Shown here: positions 1 to 6,904 of the stretch, one piece after another
Numbering within the stretch: position 1 is the first letter of the stretch
Layout of the letters: each line of letters starts with the position of its first letter
DNA from: Gammaproteobacteria bacterium
GTDB taxonomy: Bacteria > Pseudomonadota > Gammaproteobacteria > HK1
DNA: 13,138 nt
NCBI GenBank assembly: GCA_022822245.1
Contig: JAJECB010000002.1
Location: forward strand, 1 to 13,138
Reading direction: 5' to 3'
Notes under the pieces: generated by a model
Told to the model about the DNA's origin: nothing
The model's input: the letters and a program-made list of their open reading frames with translations, nothing else
The model's database searches: none
Position numbers and translations under genes: made by a program

Positions 1-40
1 GCAGGGGCGATTAGGGCTGGTCCGGGGGCCAACAAGCCGT

Positions 41-93
41 GAAGAAGACGAGTTTTCAATGAGTTTCCGAAGAAGACGAACAGAAGAAGAGGA
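41..93. repeat. Purine-rich short direct repeats upstream of the epimerase gene
   Basis: GAAGAAGACGA occurs at 41-51 and again at 69-79, and a one-base variant, GAAGAAGAGGA, occurs at 83-93. The starts are 28 and then 14 bases apart. A second echo, GAGTTTTC (50-57) and GAGTTTCC (61-68), lies between the first two copies. The stretch is A/G-rich and much poorer in G+C than the genes around it. It lies in the 242 bases before the epimerase start, where I see no convincing gene on either strand. It could be an untranslated leader, a regulator-binding array, or chance low complexity. Confidence 0.45.
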
Positions 94-242
94 CATTTTC
101 GGAACGGCCGAAATCCTGCACGTTCCGACCGGCGCTGGCAGGAGGGCATGGTTGCCCGTGCGGGCGGGCGCCGGTCACGTGACTCGACGAGAATGGTCTC
201 CGGAATTCATGGGGCGGTTCACCTGGTCAAGGGGGGAGAGAC

Positions 243-1184
243 ATGACGAGCGTGGTCATCGGCGGCACCGGGTTCATCGGCCGCCGGCTCATTCCGCGGC
301 TGGTCGGGCGCGGCGAGGACGTCGTCTGCATGGACATCAACCCGGGAGCCGCCGCGTTCGGGGCCGAGGGCGACCGGGTCAAGGTGGTCCGCGGCGATGT
401 CACGCAGTTCGACGAAGTGATGGTGCTCCTCGCGGAGGTGAGGCCCGAGCGCCTGATCAACCTCTCCTATTACATCGGCAGCGACCTGCCGCCCCGGGTC
501 GCCACCAAGCTCAACGTGGTGGGCATGGACAACTGCTTCGAGGCGGCCCGGCTGACCGGCGTCCGGCACACGGTCTTCGCCTCGTCGCTCGCGGTCAGCG
601 GCGCGCAGAGCCACTTCGGCGAGCGCGCGACGACCGAGGACGACTTCCGCCACGGCGCCAAGCAATACGCCTGGTGCAAGATCTTCAACGAGTGGCAGGC
701 CAAGGACTACGCCGACAAGTACGGCATGACGATCACCGCCGTGCGCCCGGCGAACGTCACCGGGCCGGACAAGGTCCGCGGCTCCGTCGACCACGTGAAC
801 TGCATCACCCGGCCGGCGCGCGGCGAGCCGGTCACCTTCCCCTATCGTGACGCCATGCGCACCCCGATCCACGTCGACGACATCGCCGAGGTGTTCGCCC
901 GCGTCGCCATGACCGACAAGCCCGCGCATGCCATCTACAACTCGGGCGGCACCGCGATCAGCCTCGGCGAGCTCGCCGAGATGGTGCGCGGGTTCCTGCC
1001 CGACGCCCGGATTTCCTTCGAGAACGAGACCGGCGGCAAGGAGATCTCGAGCAACTACCTCATCGACAACCGCCGCCTCGTGGAGGAGTTCGGCGTGCAG
1101 TACGTGCCGTTTCGTCAGCGCGTCCTCCAGATCATCAACGAGGTTCGGGCCGACGCGGGCAAGCCGCCCATCGCCGACGGCTGA
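243..1184 (+). CDS. NAD-dependent epimerase/dehydratase family protein (extended SDR)
   Basis: This is a 313-residue cytosolic oxidoreductase of the extended short-chain dehydrogenase family, which usually acts on nucleotide sugars or similar polyols. The N-terminal Rossmann glycine motif is GGTGFIG (residues 7-13), and an acidic residue at the end of strand 2 (D31 in MDIN) predicts NAD rather than NADP. GDVTQ around 51-55 is the usual adenine-contacting region. The catalytic set is visible as FASS (112-115) and the YxxxK pair Y142/K146. RPANVTGP near 168-175 and the TPIHVDDIAEVF segment near 207-218 are typical of epimerases. The ATG at 243 is chosen because a strong purine-rich ribosome site (GGGGAGAG, 233-240) precedes it. 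Substrate cannot be deduced: no sugar-biosynthesis neighbour is present, and the next gene converges on it. The family call is firm; the specific reaction is unknown. Confidence 0.92.
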   Translation: MTSVVIGGTGFIGRRLIPRLVGRGEDVVCMDINPGAAAFGAEGDRVKVVRGDVTQFDEVMVLLAEVRPERLINLSYYIGSDLPPRVATKLNVVGMDNCFEAARLTGVRHTVFASSLAVSGAQSHFGERATTEDDFRHGAKQYAWCKIFNEWQAKDYADKYGMTITAVRPANVTGPDKVRGSVDHVNCITRPARGEPVTFPYRDAMRTPIHVDDIAEVFARVAMTDKPAHAIYNSGGTAISLGELAEMVRGFLPDARISFENETGGKEISSNYLIDNRRLVEEFGVQYVPFRQRVLQIINEVRADAGKPPIADG

Positions 1185-1250
1185 GGCGCAGGCGCTCTGC
1201 CGGGTGCGGCCCTGGCCCCTTCCGGGCGCGCCCGGCGCGACCGGAGCATG

Positions 1251-1271
1251 CCGGTCCAACACGTGGACCGG
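1251..1271. terminator. Candidate bidirectional hairpin between convergent genes
   Basis: A perfect 8-base inverted repeat (CCGGTCCA / TGGACCGG) with a 5-base loop lies in the 122-base spacer where the epimerase gene and the MetE-like gene meet tail to tail. A 14-base perfect palindrome, CCGGGCGCGCCCGG, lies just upstream at 1222-1235. There is no T-run on either strand, so this is a terminator by position and structure only. Confidence 0.35.
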
Positions 1272-1306
1272 GGCGTGGAGTCACGGGGTCACGGGGTCGA
1301 GGGGTC

Positions 1307-2470
1307 TCAGTCGAGGTCGAGGCCGAGACGCTCGCTCGCGACGCGGGCTCCTTCGGCCATCGTCCGGAGTTTCGCCCAGACCACGTCTTCGGGTACCCGG
1401 CCCATGCCGGCGGAGGTGTCGAAGCCGCAGTCGGTCCCGGCCTGGATGCGTGCCGGGTCGCCCACCGCACGGGCCGCCCGCTCCAGCCGTTCGGCGACCG
1501 TCTCCGGGTGCTCGACATAGTTGGTCGTGGTGTCGATGACCCCCGCCACCAGGTACTGGTCCGCGGCGAGCGGGCAGCGGCCGAGCTCCTCGACCTCGTG
1601 CTGGTGACGCGGGTTGGCAAAGGGCAGCACCAGCCCCCCGACATCGGCCTTGAGCAGAATCGGCAGCACGTCGCGGAGCTCGACATCGAGATCGTGCGGC
1701 CCTTCGTAGTTCCCCCAGCACACGTGCAGCCGCACCCGCTCGCGGGGCACGTTCGAAAGGGCGCCGTTGAGCGCCGCAACGACGAGCTCCACCCAGTCCT
1801 GGAAGACGCGCAGGGGCTCGTCCGCGAACAGGAAGTGCCGCTCCATGGCGAGGTCGGGCGCGTCGATCTGCAGCAGCCAGCCCCGCTCCGCAACCGCCTC
1901 GTACTCGACCCGGAGCGCTTCCGCGACATCGGCGAGGTACGCTTCGCGCTCCGCGTAGTGGCTGCTCTTCATCGCCGAGACCACGATGCCGGGCGAGGGC
2001 GCGGTCATGAACGGCTGCGCGAAGCCGCCTCCGGCCCCGTCGAGCGCCCGGCGGAAGGTCTCGCACTCGTCCTCGAGGAGCGCCCGGTCGACATAGCGCA
2101 CCGCCCCCAGGTTCATCGGCGGCTCCATGTTGGAAACCGCCTCGCCCCGCGCCCGCAGGAAGGTCTCGTACTCGCGCACCAGCCCCGGGTAGCGGAACAC
2201 GTCCCGGCGTCCGGGCCGTTTCCAGCTTCCCCCGAAGCCGCTCATTCGGTGCTGCACGTAGAGGAAGAAGCCCTCGCGCTGCTGCTCCCCGTTGTTGCCG
2301 ATGGTGATGCCGGCCTCGAGCTGCCGGGCGACGATCCCGTGCGTCGCCTCCCGGCCGGCCGCCGCGAGGGCGCCGGCATCCACCGCTTCGCCCCGGGCCC
2401 GGCGGGCGTAGAGCCCGGTGAGATCCGGAGGGCGGGGCAGGCTGCCGGCATGCGTGGTGGGAATGCTCAT
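1307..2470 (-). CDS. Cobalamin-independent methionine synthase II-family protein (stand-alone MetE C-terminal domain)
   Basis: This 387-residue protein has the UROD/MetE-like TIM-barrel fold. It corresponds to the catalytic C-terminal half of MetE and lacks MetE's N-terminal half, so it is about half the length of full MetE. It starts with HAGSLPRP (7-14), the typical opening of these stand-alone proteins. The zinc/thiol-activating ligands are visible: H249 and C251 in LHVCWGN, a probable acidic ligand at E292 in NPRHQHE, and C348 in GTDCGF. The family transfers a methyl group, or in some branches another alkyl group, to or from a thiol such as homocysteine or coenzyme M. The natural donor for this branch cannot be read from sequence. 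The ATG at 2470 is chosen because the family motif follows at once; its ribosome site is weak. No methionine-biosynthesis gene is adjacent. It diverges from the DUF924 gene across a 144-base spacer with palindromes. The family is firm; substrate and gene symbol are not assigned. Confidence 0.88.
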   Translation of the reverse strand: MSIPTTHAGSLPRPPDLTGLYARRARGEAVDAGALAAAGREATHGIVARQLEAGITIGNNGEQQREGFFLYVQHRMSGFGGSWKRPGRRDVFRYPGLVREYETFLRARGEAVSNMEPPMNLGAVRYVDRALLEDECETFRRALDGAGGGFAQPFMTAPSPGIVVSAMKSSHYAEREAYLADVAEALRVEYEAVAERGWLLQIDAPDLAMERHFLFADEPLRVFQDWVELVVAALNGALSNVPRERVRLHVCWGNYEGPHDLDVELRDVLPILLKADVGGLVLPFANPRHQHEVEELGRCPLAADQYLVAGVIDTTTNYVEHPETVAERLERAARAVGDPARIQAGTDCGFDTSAGMGRVPEDVVWAKLRTMAEGARVASERLGLDLD

Positions 2471-2503
2471 GAATCGTGGGTCCCGTTGCAGGCGGAGCGG
2501 CGA

Positions 2504-2524
2504 GGCGCACGGCGCACGGCGCAT
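2504..2524. repeat. Three tandem 7-base units in a divergent spacer
   Basis: GGCGCAC, GGCGCAC and GGCGCAT lie head to tail in the spacer between the divergently read MetE-like and DUF924 genes. The array is short and could be slippage in G+C-rich DNA. Its position, 34 bases before the minus-strand start codon, leaves a regulatory role possible. Confidence 0.5.
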
Positions 2525-2556
2525 TCTCCGCGAACCCGCCGTGGAGGCCAAGCGGC

Positions 2557-2568
2557 CGGACCGGTCCG
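2557..2568. promoter_or_regulatory. 12-base perfect palindrome in a divergent spacer, possible operator
   Basis: CGGACCGGTCCG is its own reverse complement. It lies 46 bases before the DUF924 start and 86 bases before the MetE-like start, a position where one regulator could control both genes. No clear -35/-10 pair was found around it, and palindromes of this kind arise by chance in such G+C-rich DNA, so the assignment is tentative. Confidence 0.25.
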
Positions 2569-2614
2569 CCGCCGCGCCAGGCGACGCCCGCCCGCCGTTT
2601 GCGAGAATGTCGGC

Positions 2615-3253
2615 ATGAACGCCGACCTCATCGCCGACATCGTCAACTTCTGGCTGAGCGACAGCCGCGACCGCCCGGACCGTGCCCATGCCCGCCGGGG
2701 CTGGTGGTACGAGGGCGGCCCGGCGGTCGACGAAGCGATCCGCGCCCGCTTCGGCGACCTGGTCCCGCGCGCCTGCGCGCGCGAGCTCATGGGCTGGCGG
2801 GACACGCCGCAGGGCGCGCTGGCCCTGGTCCTGCTCCTCGACCAGTTCACCCGGAACCTCTATCGCGGCACGCTCGGAGCCTATGCGGGCGACCCTTGCG
2901 CCTTCGAGGTCGTCCGCCATGCCATCGACCGGGAGCTCGACCGGGAGCTGCATCCAGTCGCGCGGATCTGGCTCTACCACCCGTTCCACCACTCCGAGGA
3001 AGTCGCGGAACAGGACCGCGGACTCGAGCTCCTGCGTGCGCTCCGCCAGGACGCCGATCCGGGCTGGCACGCCTACGTGGAACGAAGCATCGAGGGCTGG
3101 ACGCGCCACCGCGACACCGTCGCCCGCTTCGGCCGGTTCCCGCACCGGAACGCAGTGCTCGGCCGCGAAAGCACGGCGGAGGAGCTGGCGCATCTCGCGG
3201 CGGACGGCCGGCGATTCGGTCAGGGGCCGCCGGCGACCGACGCGGCCGGCTGA
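2615..3253 (+). CDS. DUF924 family protein, function unknown
   Basis: This 212-residue protein matches the DUF924 family throughout. The family hallmarks appear in order: an N-terminal VNFWLSD (10-16), LLLDQFTRNLYRGT (73-86), the WLYHPFHHSEEVAEQDRG segment (119-136), and RFGRFPHRNAVLGRESTAEE (171-190). The family is all-helical and TPR-like; no reaction is established for it. No signal peptide or membrane segment is visible, so it is probably cytosolic. The ATG at 2615 is supported by the family start (N-terminal helix leading into FW). An in-frame open stretch upstream to 1508 only mirrors the MetE-like gene on the other strand. Another ATG at 2607 is out of frame. The ribosome site is weak. 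The gene stands alone, 161 bases before the GST gene. Confidence 0.88.
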   Translation: MNADLIADIVNFWLSDSRDRPDRAHARRGWWYEGGPAVDEAIRARFGDLVPRACARELMGWRDTPQGALALVLLLDQFTRNLYRGTLGAYAGDPCAFEVVRHAIDRELDRELHPVARIWLYHPFHHSEEVAEQDRGLELLRALRQDADPGWHAYVERSIEGWTRHRDTVARFGRFPHRNAVLGRESTAEELAHLAADGRRFGQGPPATDAAG

Positions 3254-3343
3254 CGTCCCTCGGAGTACCCGCACGGACGCTCCGTTCCCGGCGCGCCGGC
3301 CCCGCGGCGCATCGCGCGATTCGGGCGCATCGGGGCGGACACG

Positions 3344-3372
3344 TTGACACCCACCGTTCCCGGTGGTAGCTG
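3344..3372 (+). promoter_or_regulatory. Candidate sigma70-type promoter of the glutathione transferase gene
   Basis: A consensus -35 box TTGACA (3344-3349) is followed after 17 bases by TAGCTG (3367-3372), a weak -10. The spacer holds a small hairpin, CCACCG / CGGTGG around TTCC (3351-3366), which could be an operator. The predicted start of transcription would leave a leader of roughly 35 bases before the GTG at 3415. Confidence 0.4.
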
Positions 3373-3414
3373 TCGGTCCGAGCCCGACGACCGCCCCCGC
3401 ACGAGGACCGAGAC

Positions 3415-4122
3415 GTGATCGATCTCTACACCGCCGCCACCCCGAACGGCCAGAAGATCCACATCATGCTGGAGGAGACCGGCCTCGCCTACCGCACCCG
3501 GTGGGTGAGCATCGACCGCGGCGACCAGTTCGACCCCGAGTTCCTGCGCATCAGCCCCAACAACAAGATCCCGGTCATCGTGGATCACGACGGACCGGGC
3601 GGCCGGGAGCTGGCCCTCTTCGAGTCGGGAGCCATCCTTCTCTACCTCGCGGACAAGACCGGGCGCTTCCTCCCCGAGTCGCCGGAGGAGCGCTGGGAGA
3701 CGATGCAGTGGCTCATGTGGCAGATAGGCGGATTCGGGCCGATGCTCGGCCAGGCGCACCATTTCAATGCCTACGCCCCGATGCGCCCGGACGGGCCGGT
3801 GGTGCTGCCCTACGCCCAGGAGCGCTACACCAACGAGGCGGCCCGGCTCTACGGGGTGCTCGACAAGCGCCTCGCCGGGCACGAGTACGTCGCCGCCGGG
3901 CGGTACACCATCGCCGACATGGCGATCTTTCCCTGGTGTCGTCTCGCCTATCGCCAGCGGGTGGACATCGAGAGCTTCCCCCATGTCAAGCGCTGGTTCG
4001 ACGCCATCGCGTCGCGCCCCGCAGTGGCGAGGGACATGGAGCGCCTCGAGGACATCGTGGACGGCTTCTCCGAGGAGAGCTGGGAGATCTCGTTCGGCGG
4101 GCGACAGCGCAGCCAGGCCTGA
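3415..4122 (+). CDS. Glutathione S-transferase family protein, YfcG/Ure2-like (Nu class)
   Basis: This is a 235-residue cytosolic thiol-disulfide/transferase enzyme. The N-terminal thioredoxin-fold domain opens with YTAATPNGQKIHIMLEE (5-21). T9 and N11 in TPNG are the residues that replace the usual catalytic Tyr/Ser/Cys in the YfcG/YghU (Nu) class and interact with glutathione. The cis-proline region is NNKIPVI (49-55) and the glutathione-binding ESGAI motif is at 70-74. The C-terminal helical domain carries the N-capping box TIADMAIFPW (165-174). E. coli YfcG, a disulfide-bond oxidoreductase, is similar in layout, so the same role is inferred. The start is GTG at 3415, supported by GAGG about ten bases upstream and by the family N-terminus beginning at MIDLY. 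It converges on the hydantoinase gene. An alternative is general detoxification with an unknown electrophile. Confidence 0.9.
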   Translation: MIDLYTAATPNGQKIHIMLEETGLAYRTRWVSIDRGDQFDPEFLRISPNNKIPVIVDHDGPGGRELALFESGAILLYLADKTGRFLPESPEERWETMQWLMWQIGGFGPMLGQAHHFNAYAPMRPDGPVVLPYAQERYTNEAARLYGVLDKRLAGHEYVAAGRYTIADMAIFPWCRLAYRQRVDIESFPHVKRWFDAIASRPAVARDMERLEDIVDGFSEESWEISFGGRQRSQA

Positions 4123-4142
4123 ACCGTCCCGCCTCGCCCCGC

Positions 4143-4160
4143 CCCGCCCAGCCAGGCGGG
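4143..4160. terminator. Candidate terminator hairpin between convergent genes
   Basis: CCCGCC (4143-4148) and GGCGGG (4155-4160) form a 6-pair G+C stem around a 6-base loop, 20 bases after the glutathione transferase stop codon in the 186-base spacer to the convergent hydantoinase. There is no T-run. The rest of the spacer (4161-4308) shows nothing recognisable. Confidence 0.3.
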
Positions 4161-4308
4161 AGCGGGCGCGCGATGCGCCTGCCGCCACGAAGGACGCGGG
4201 ACCGCGACGCTGCCGGGCCGTTCCCGAGCGCCGGATGGAGACCTCCGCGGTGTTCGCCGGTCCGAGACGGCGCCCCCGCGCGGTGAGCGAGCCCGCCCGG
4301 CCGCCCGG

Positions 4309-5751
4309 TCAGGCTTCGAGCTCCGTCACCACCGTCCGTCCGAGCGGCGCCGCCGCCTCGGGCCGGTCGCACGGAAGGAAGGTGCCGCGGCCCGCCGCGT
4401 CGGACACCTTCTCCCCGTCCCAGACGACCTCCCCGCGGGAGAGCACCGTGCCCGGCCAGCCCCGTATGCGCATGCCCTCGTACGGGGTGTAGTCGACGTC
4501 GTGGTGGAGAAGCTCGTTCCGGATCGTCACTTCGCGCTCGTCGTCCCAGACCACGATGTCGGCGTCCGCCCCGACCGCGATGGTCCCCTTGCGCGGATGG
4601 AGGCCGTAGATCTTGGCCGGATTGGCCGCGGTGAGGGCGACGAACGTGGTGAGGTCGATACGCCCCTTGCCGACTCCCTCGGAGTAGAGCAGCGGGAGCC
4701 GGGTCTCGAGCCCCGGCACGCCGTTCGGGATCCACCGGAAGGAGGCCGTCGTGCCGCGGACCATCTTCCCCTTCGGATCGTCGAAGCGCGTCGGCGAGTG
4801 GTCGGAGGAGAACACCTGGAATGTGCCGTTGCGGAGCCCGTCCCAGATGATCTCCTGGTTCTCGCGGTCGCGGGGCGGCGGGCTGCAGATGCACTTCGCG
4901 CCCTCGAACTCGGGGCGGTCGAGATCGTCCTCGGTGAGGAACAGGTACTGCGGGCAGGTCTCGCCGAAGATCTTGAGGCCCCGGCTCTGCGCGCGCCGGA
5001 TCTCCCACGCCGCCTCGCGGGCCGAGACGTGGACGAGCAGGATCGGCACGTCGAGGATCTCGGAGAGCGAGATCGCCCGGTGGGTCGCCTCCCGCTCGAC
5101 CGGGCGGGGGCGCGAGGACGCGTGATAGCGGGGCTCGGTCCGGCCCGCTTCCTCGAGCCGATCGGTGAGCCACCCGATGCACTCGGCGTTCTCCGCGTGC
5201 ACCATGACCATCCCGCCGGTGCGGCGCGCCGCGGCCAGCACCTCCAGGATCTGGCCGTCGTCGAGCTTGAGATCGTCGTACGTCATGTAGATCTTGAGCG
5301 AAGAGTAGCCGTCGCGGACGAGGGCGGGGAGCTCCTGGCCGCAGACCTGCGGGTTCGGGTCGGTCACTATGAGGTGGAAGGCGTAGTCGACGACGGCGCG
5401 GCCGTCGGCGCGCCGGTGATAGTCGTCCACCGCCCACCGGAGGCTCTCGCCCCGGAACTGGATGGCGAACGGGATGACGGTGGTGGTCCCGCCGGCGGCG
5501 GCGGAACGGGTTCCGGAGTAGAAGTCGTCCGCGCACACCGAGCCGTCGAGCGAGCGCTGGTCGAGGTGGCAGTGCGCGTCCACTCCGCCCGGAGTCACGT
5601 TGCGGCCGGTTGCGTCGATGACCCGGCCGGCGCCTTCGAGGCCGTCCGCGAGCGCGGCGATTCGCCCGTCGCGGATCCCGATGTCGCATTCCACCACGTC
5701 GGCCGCGGTCGCGACGCGCCCGCCGCGGACGATGACGTCGAATTCACTCAT
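4309..5751 (-). CDS. D-hydantoinase / dihydropyrimidinase
   Basis: This 480-residue enzyme is a cyclic amidohydrolase that opens dihydropyrimidine or hydantoin rings to N-carbamoyl amino acids, as in reductive pyrimidine degradation. All metal-site residues of the family are visible: H60 and H62 in DAHCHLD, the lysine that becomes carboxylated (K153 in SLKIYMTY), H185 in VHAEN, H241 in VHVS, and D317 in SSDHSP. GVPGLETRLPLL (344-355) is typical of dihydropyrimidinases. The C-terminal GADADIVVWD (394-403) belongs to the small beta domain. The ATG at 5751 is preceded by an ideal AAGGAG eight bases away, which rules out the longer in-frame opening reaching into the mtfA gene. No carbamoylase, dihydropyrimidine dehydrogenase or transporter is adjacent, so the substrate (dihydrouracil, hydantoin or other) is undecided. 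Length is normal. Confidence 0.93.
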   Translation of the reverse strand: MSEFDVIVRGGRVATAADVVECDIGIRDGRIAALADGLEGAGRVIDATGRNVTPGGVDAHCHLDQRSLDGSVCADDFYSGTRSAAAGGTTTVIPFAIQFRGESLRWAVDDYHRRADGRAVVDYAFHLIVTDPNPQVCGQELPALVRDGYSSLKIYMTYDDLKLDDGQILEVLAAARRTGGMVMVHAENAECIGWLTDRLEEAGRTEPRYHASSRPRPVEREATHRAISLSEILDVPILLVHVSAREAAWEIRRAQSRGLKIFGETCPQYLFLTEDDLDRPEFEGAKCICSPPPRDRENQEIIWDGLRNGTFQVFSSDHSPTRFDDPKGKMVRGTTASFRWIPNGVPGLETRLPLLYSEGVGKGRIDLTTFVALTAANPAKIYGLHPRKGTIAVGADADIVVWDDEREVTIRNELLHHDVDYTPYEGMRIRGWPGTVLSRGEVVWDGEKVSDAAGRGTFLPCDRPEAAAPLGRTVVTELEA

Positions 5752-5759
5752 GCTCGCTT

Positions 5760-5765
5760 CTCCTT
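5760..5765 (-). promoter_or_regulatory. Ribosome binding site of the hydantoinase gene
   Basis: Read on the minus strand this is AAGGAG, eight bases before the ATG at 5751. It fixes the start, because the frame stays open for a further 528 bases upstream. Confidence 0.8.
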
Positions 5766-6048
5766 CGAAGGGGTTCGGCGCCGGTCCGTCGGGAGAGACC
5801 GGAGGGGCCTCGGCGGGAACCGCGCGATGTTCGGTACACGGGGGTCCAGGATCGGGAGGAGGATACTGGTCATCATCGCTCACGGCCACGCGATTCGGCG
5901 GGTGACCCGGTTCGGCCCCACCGCCCGGCGCGGTTGGCCTTCGCGCACCGAGCCCGGGCCGGCGAAGGCGAGGTTCGCACGCTCCGGCCGAAGCCGCCCG
6001 CGAGTCGCCGCCCCCCGCCGGTGGAGACCCCCGGAGAGGGTCGGGTAT

Positions 6049-6065
6049 CGTGTCCGCCGGACACG
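6049..6065 (+). promoter_or_regulatory. Hairpin/operator-like inverted repeat in front of mtfA
   Basis: CGTGTCC and GGACACG form a perfect 7-pair stem around GCC, ending 20 bases before the chosen mtfA start and just before its ribosome site. TATCGT (6046-6051), a possible -10 box, overlaps the left arm, but I see no good -35. It could be an operator or a structured leader. The rest of the divergent spacer 5752-6048 shows no clear promoter or gene. Confidence 0.3.
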
Positions 6066-6075
6066 CAGGAGGGCT

Positions 6076-6079
6076 GGAG
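6076..6079 (+). promoter_or_regulatory. Ribosome binding site that decides the mtfA start
   Basis: GGAG lies six bases before the ATG at 6086. The alternative GTG at 6050 has no such site and falls inside the hairpin, so the ATG is preferred. Confidence 0.6.
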
Positions 6080-6085
6080 ACCGCG

Positions 6086-6877
6086 ATGTGGCCGCATCGC
6101 CGCGCGAGACGGATCGACGACGCCGACTGGGCGGCGGTGCTCGACCGCCTCCCGATCCTCGACCCCCTCGAAGAGGATGAGCGGGCCCGCCTTCGCGACC
6201 TCGCGGTGCGCTTCGTGGCCGGAAAGTCCATCGAGCCGGTGTTCGGACAGACCGTCGGCGCGGTGGACGTCGCGGTCATCGCGGCCCAGGCGTGCCTGCC
6301 GATCCTCGCCCTCGGGCTCGACGCCTACCGGTCCTGGCGGACGCTGGTGGTCTACCCGGCGGGCTTCGTGTCGCGCGGGCACGAGGTGGACGAGGCGGGC
6401 GTCGAGCATCGATGGGAAGAGGAGCGAAGCGGAGAGTCGTGGATCGGCGGACCGGTCGTCCTCTCCCTCGAGGACGTGGAGGCCTCGGGGTGCGGCGACG
6501 GCTACAACGTCGTCATCCACGAGATGGCCCACAAGCTCGACATGCTCGACGGCGACGCGAACGGGAGGCCCCCGCTTCACCGGGGGATGGACGCGGCCGC
6601 GTGGTCCCGGGACTTCGGGGCCGCGTTCGAGGACCTGAACCGCCGCATCGAGGCGGGCGAGACGCCGCCCATCGACGACTACGCGGCGGAGGAGCCCGGG
6701 GAGTTCTTCGCGGTGGCGAGCGAGTGCTTCTTCGAGACGCCCGGGGCGCTCGCCGCCGCGTACCCGGCCGTCTATTCCCATCTCCGCGGCTTCTATCGCC
6801 AGGACCCGCTCGCCCGTCTCGAGCGGTTCCGGCGCGATCCCTCGACGCAGGAGGGCGGTCACCCGCCCGGAACCTGA
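6086..6877 (+). CDS. mtfA: MtfA-family zinc-dependent peptidase (M90)
   Basis: This 263-residue cytosolic metallopeptidase is close to the length of E. coli MtfA, which interacts with the glucose repressor Mlc and has zinc-dependent peptidase activity. The N-terminal part has [21 protein letters not shown] (the DERARLR stretch near 31-37) and the family core LVVYPAGFV (87-95). The zinc site is HEMAH (H145, E146, H149) followed by KLDMLDG. A downstream glutamate in EFFAVASE (near 206-213) is the likely third ligand. No signal peptide or membrane helix is visible. The start at the ATG is chosen on its ribosome site; a GTG 36 bases upstream would add 12 residues. No Mlc or phosphotransferase gene is in view, so the link to sugar regulation is not supported here. 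The gene is followed in the same direction by aspS after 304 bases of structured DNA. Confidence 0.9.
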   Translation: MWPHRRARRIDDADWAAVLDRLPILDPLEEDERARLRDLAVRFVAGKSIEPVFGQTVGAVDVAVIAAQACLPILALGLDAYRSWRTLVVYPAGFVSRGHEVDEAGVEHRWEEERSGESWIGGPVVLSLEDVEASGCGDGYNVVIHEMAHKLDMLDGDANGRPPLHRGMDAAAWSRDFGAAFEDLNRRIEAGETPPIDDYAAEEPGEFFAVASECFFETPGALAAAYPAVYSHLRGFYRQDPLARLERFRRDPSTQEGGHPPGT

Positions 6878-6898
6878 TTCCCGGCCGGCGCTACGCGC

Positions 6899-6904
6899 TA
6901 CAAT
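6899..6904 (+). promoter_or_regulatory. Candidate -10 box for aspS
   Basis: TACAAT matches the sigma70 -10 consensus at five of six positions and lies 21 bases after the mtfA stop codon. No good -35 is present at 16-18 bases upstream. If used, it would give aspS a leader of about 270 bases. Confidence 0.35.

Noticed and set aside
59..850. Open frame of 263 codons overlapping the epimerase gene
   Set aside because: It is an out-of-frame shadow rich in Arg/Gly/Pro, typical of G+C-rich DNA, with no family motif. The epimerase frame has clear motifs and a ribosome site.
1281..1316. Near-repeats of TCACGGGG/TCGAGGGG at the 3' end of the MetE-like gene
   Set aside because: Only two to three imperfect 8-base units, probably chance or slippage in G+C-rich DNA.
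1508..2614. In-frame upstream extension of the DUF924 gene, open for 369 codons
   Set aside because: It is the mirror of the MetE-like gene on the other strand and does not resemble any DUF924 N-terminus.
5752..6279. In-frame upstream extension of the hydantoinase
   Set aside because: It would overlap the start of mtfA and bypass an ideal ribosome site at the ATG at 5751; the family N-terminus fits the shorter form.
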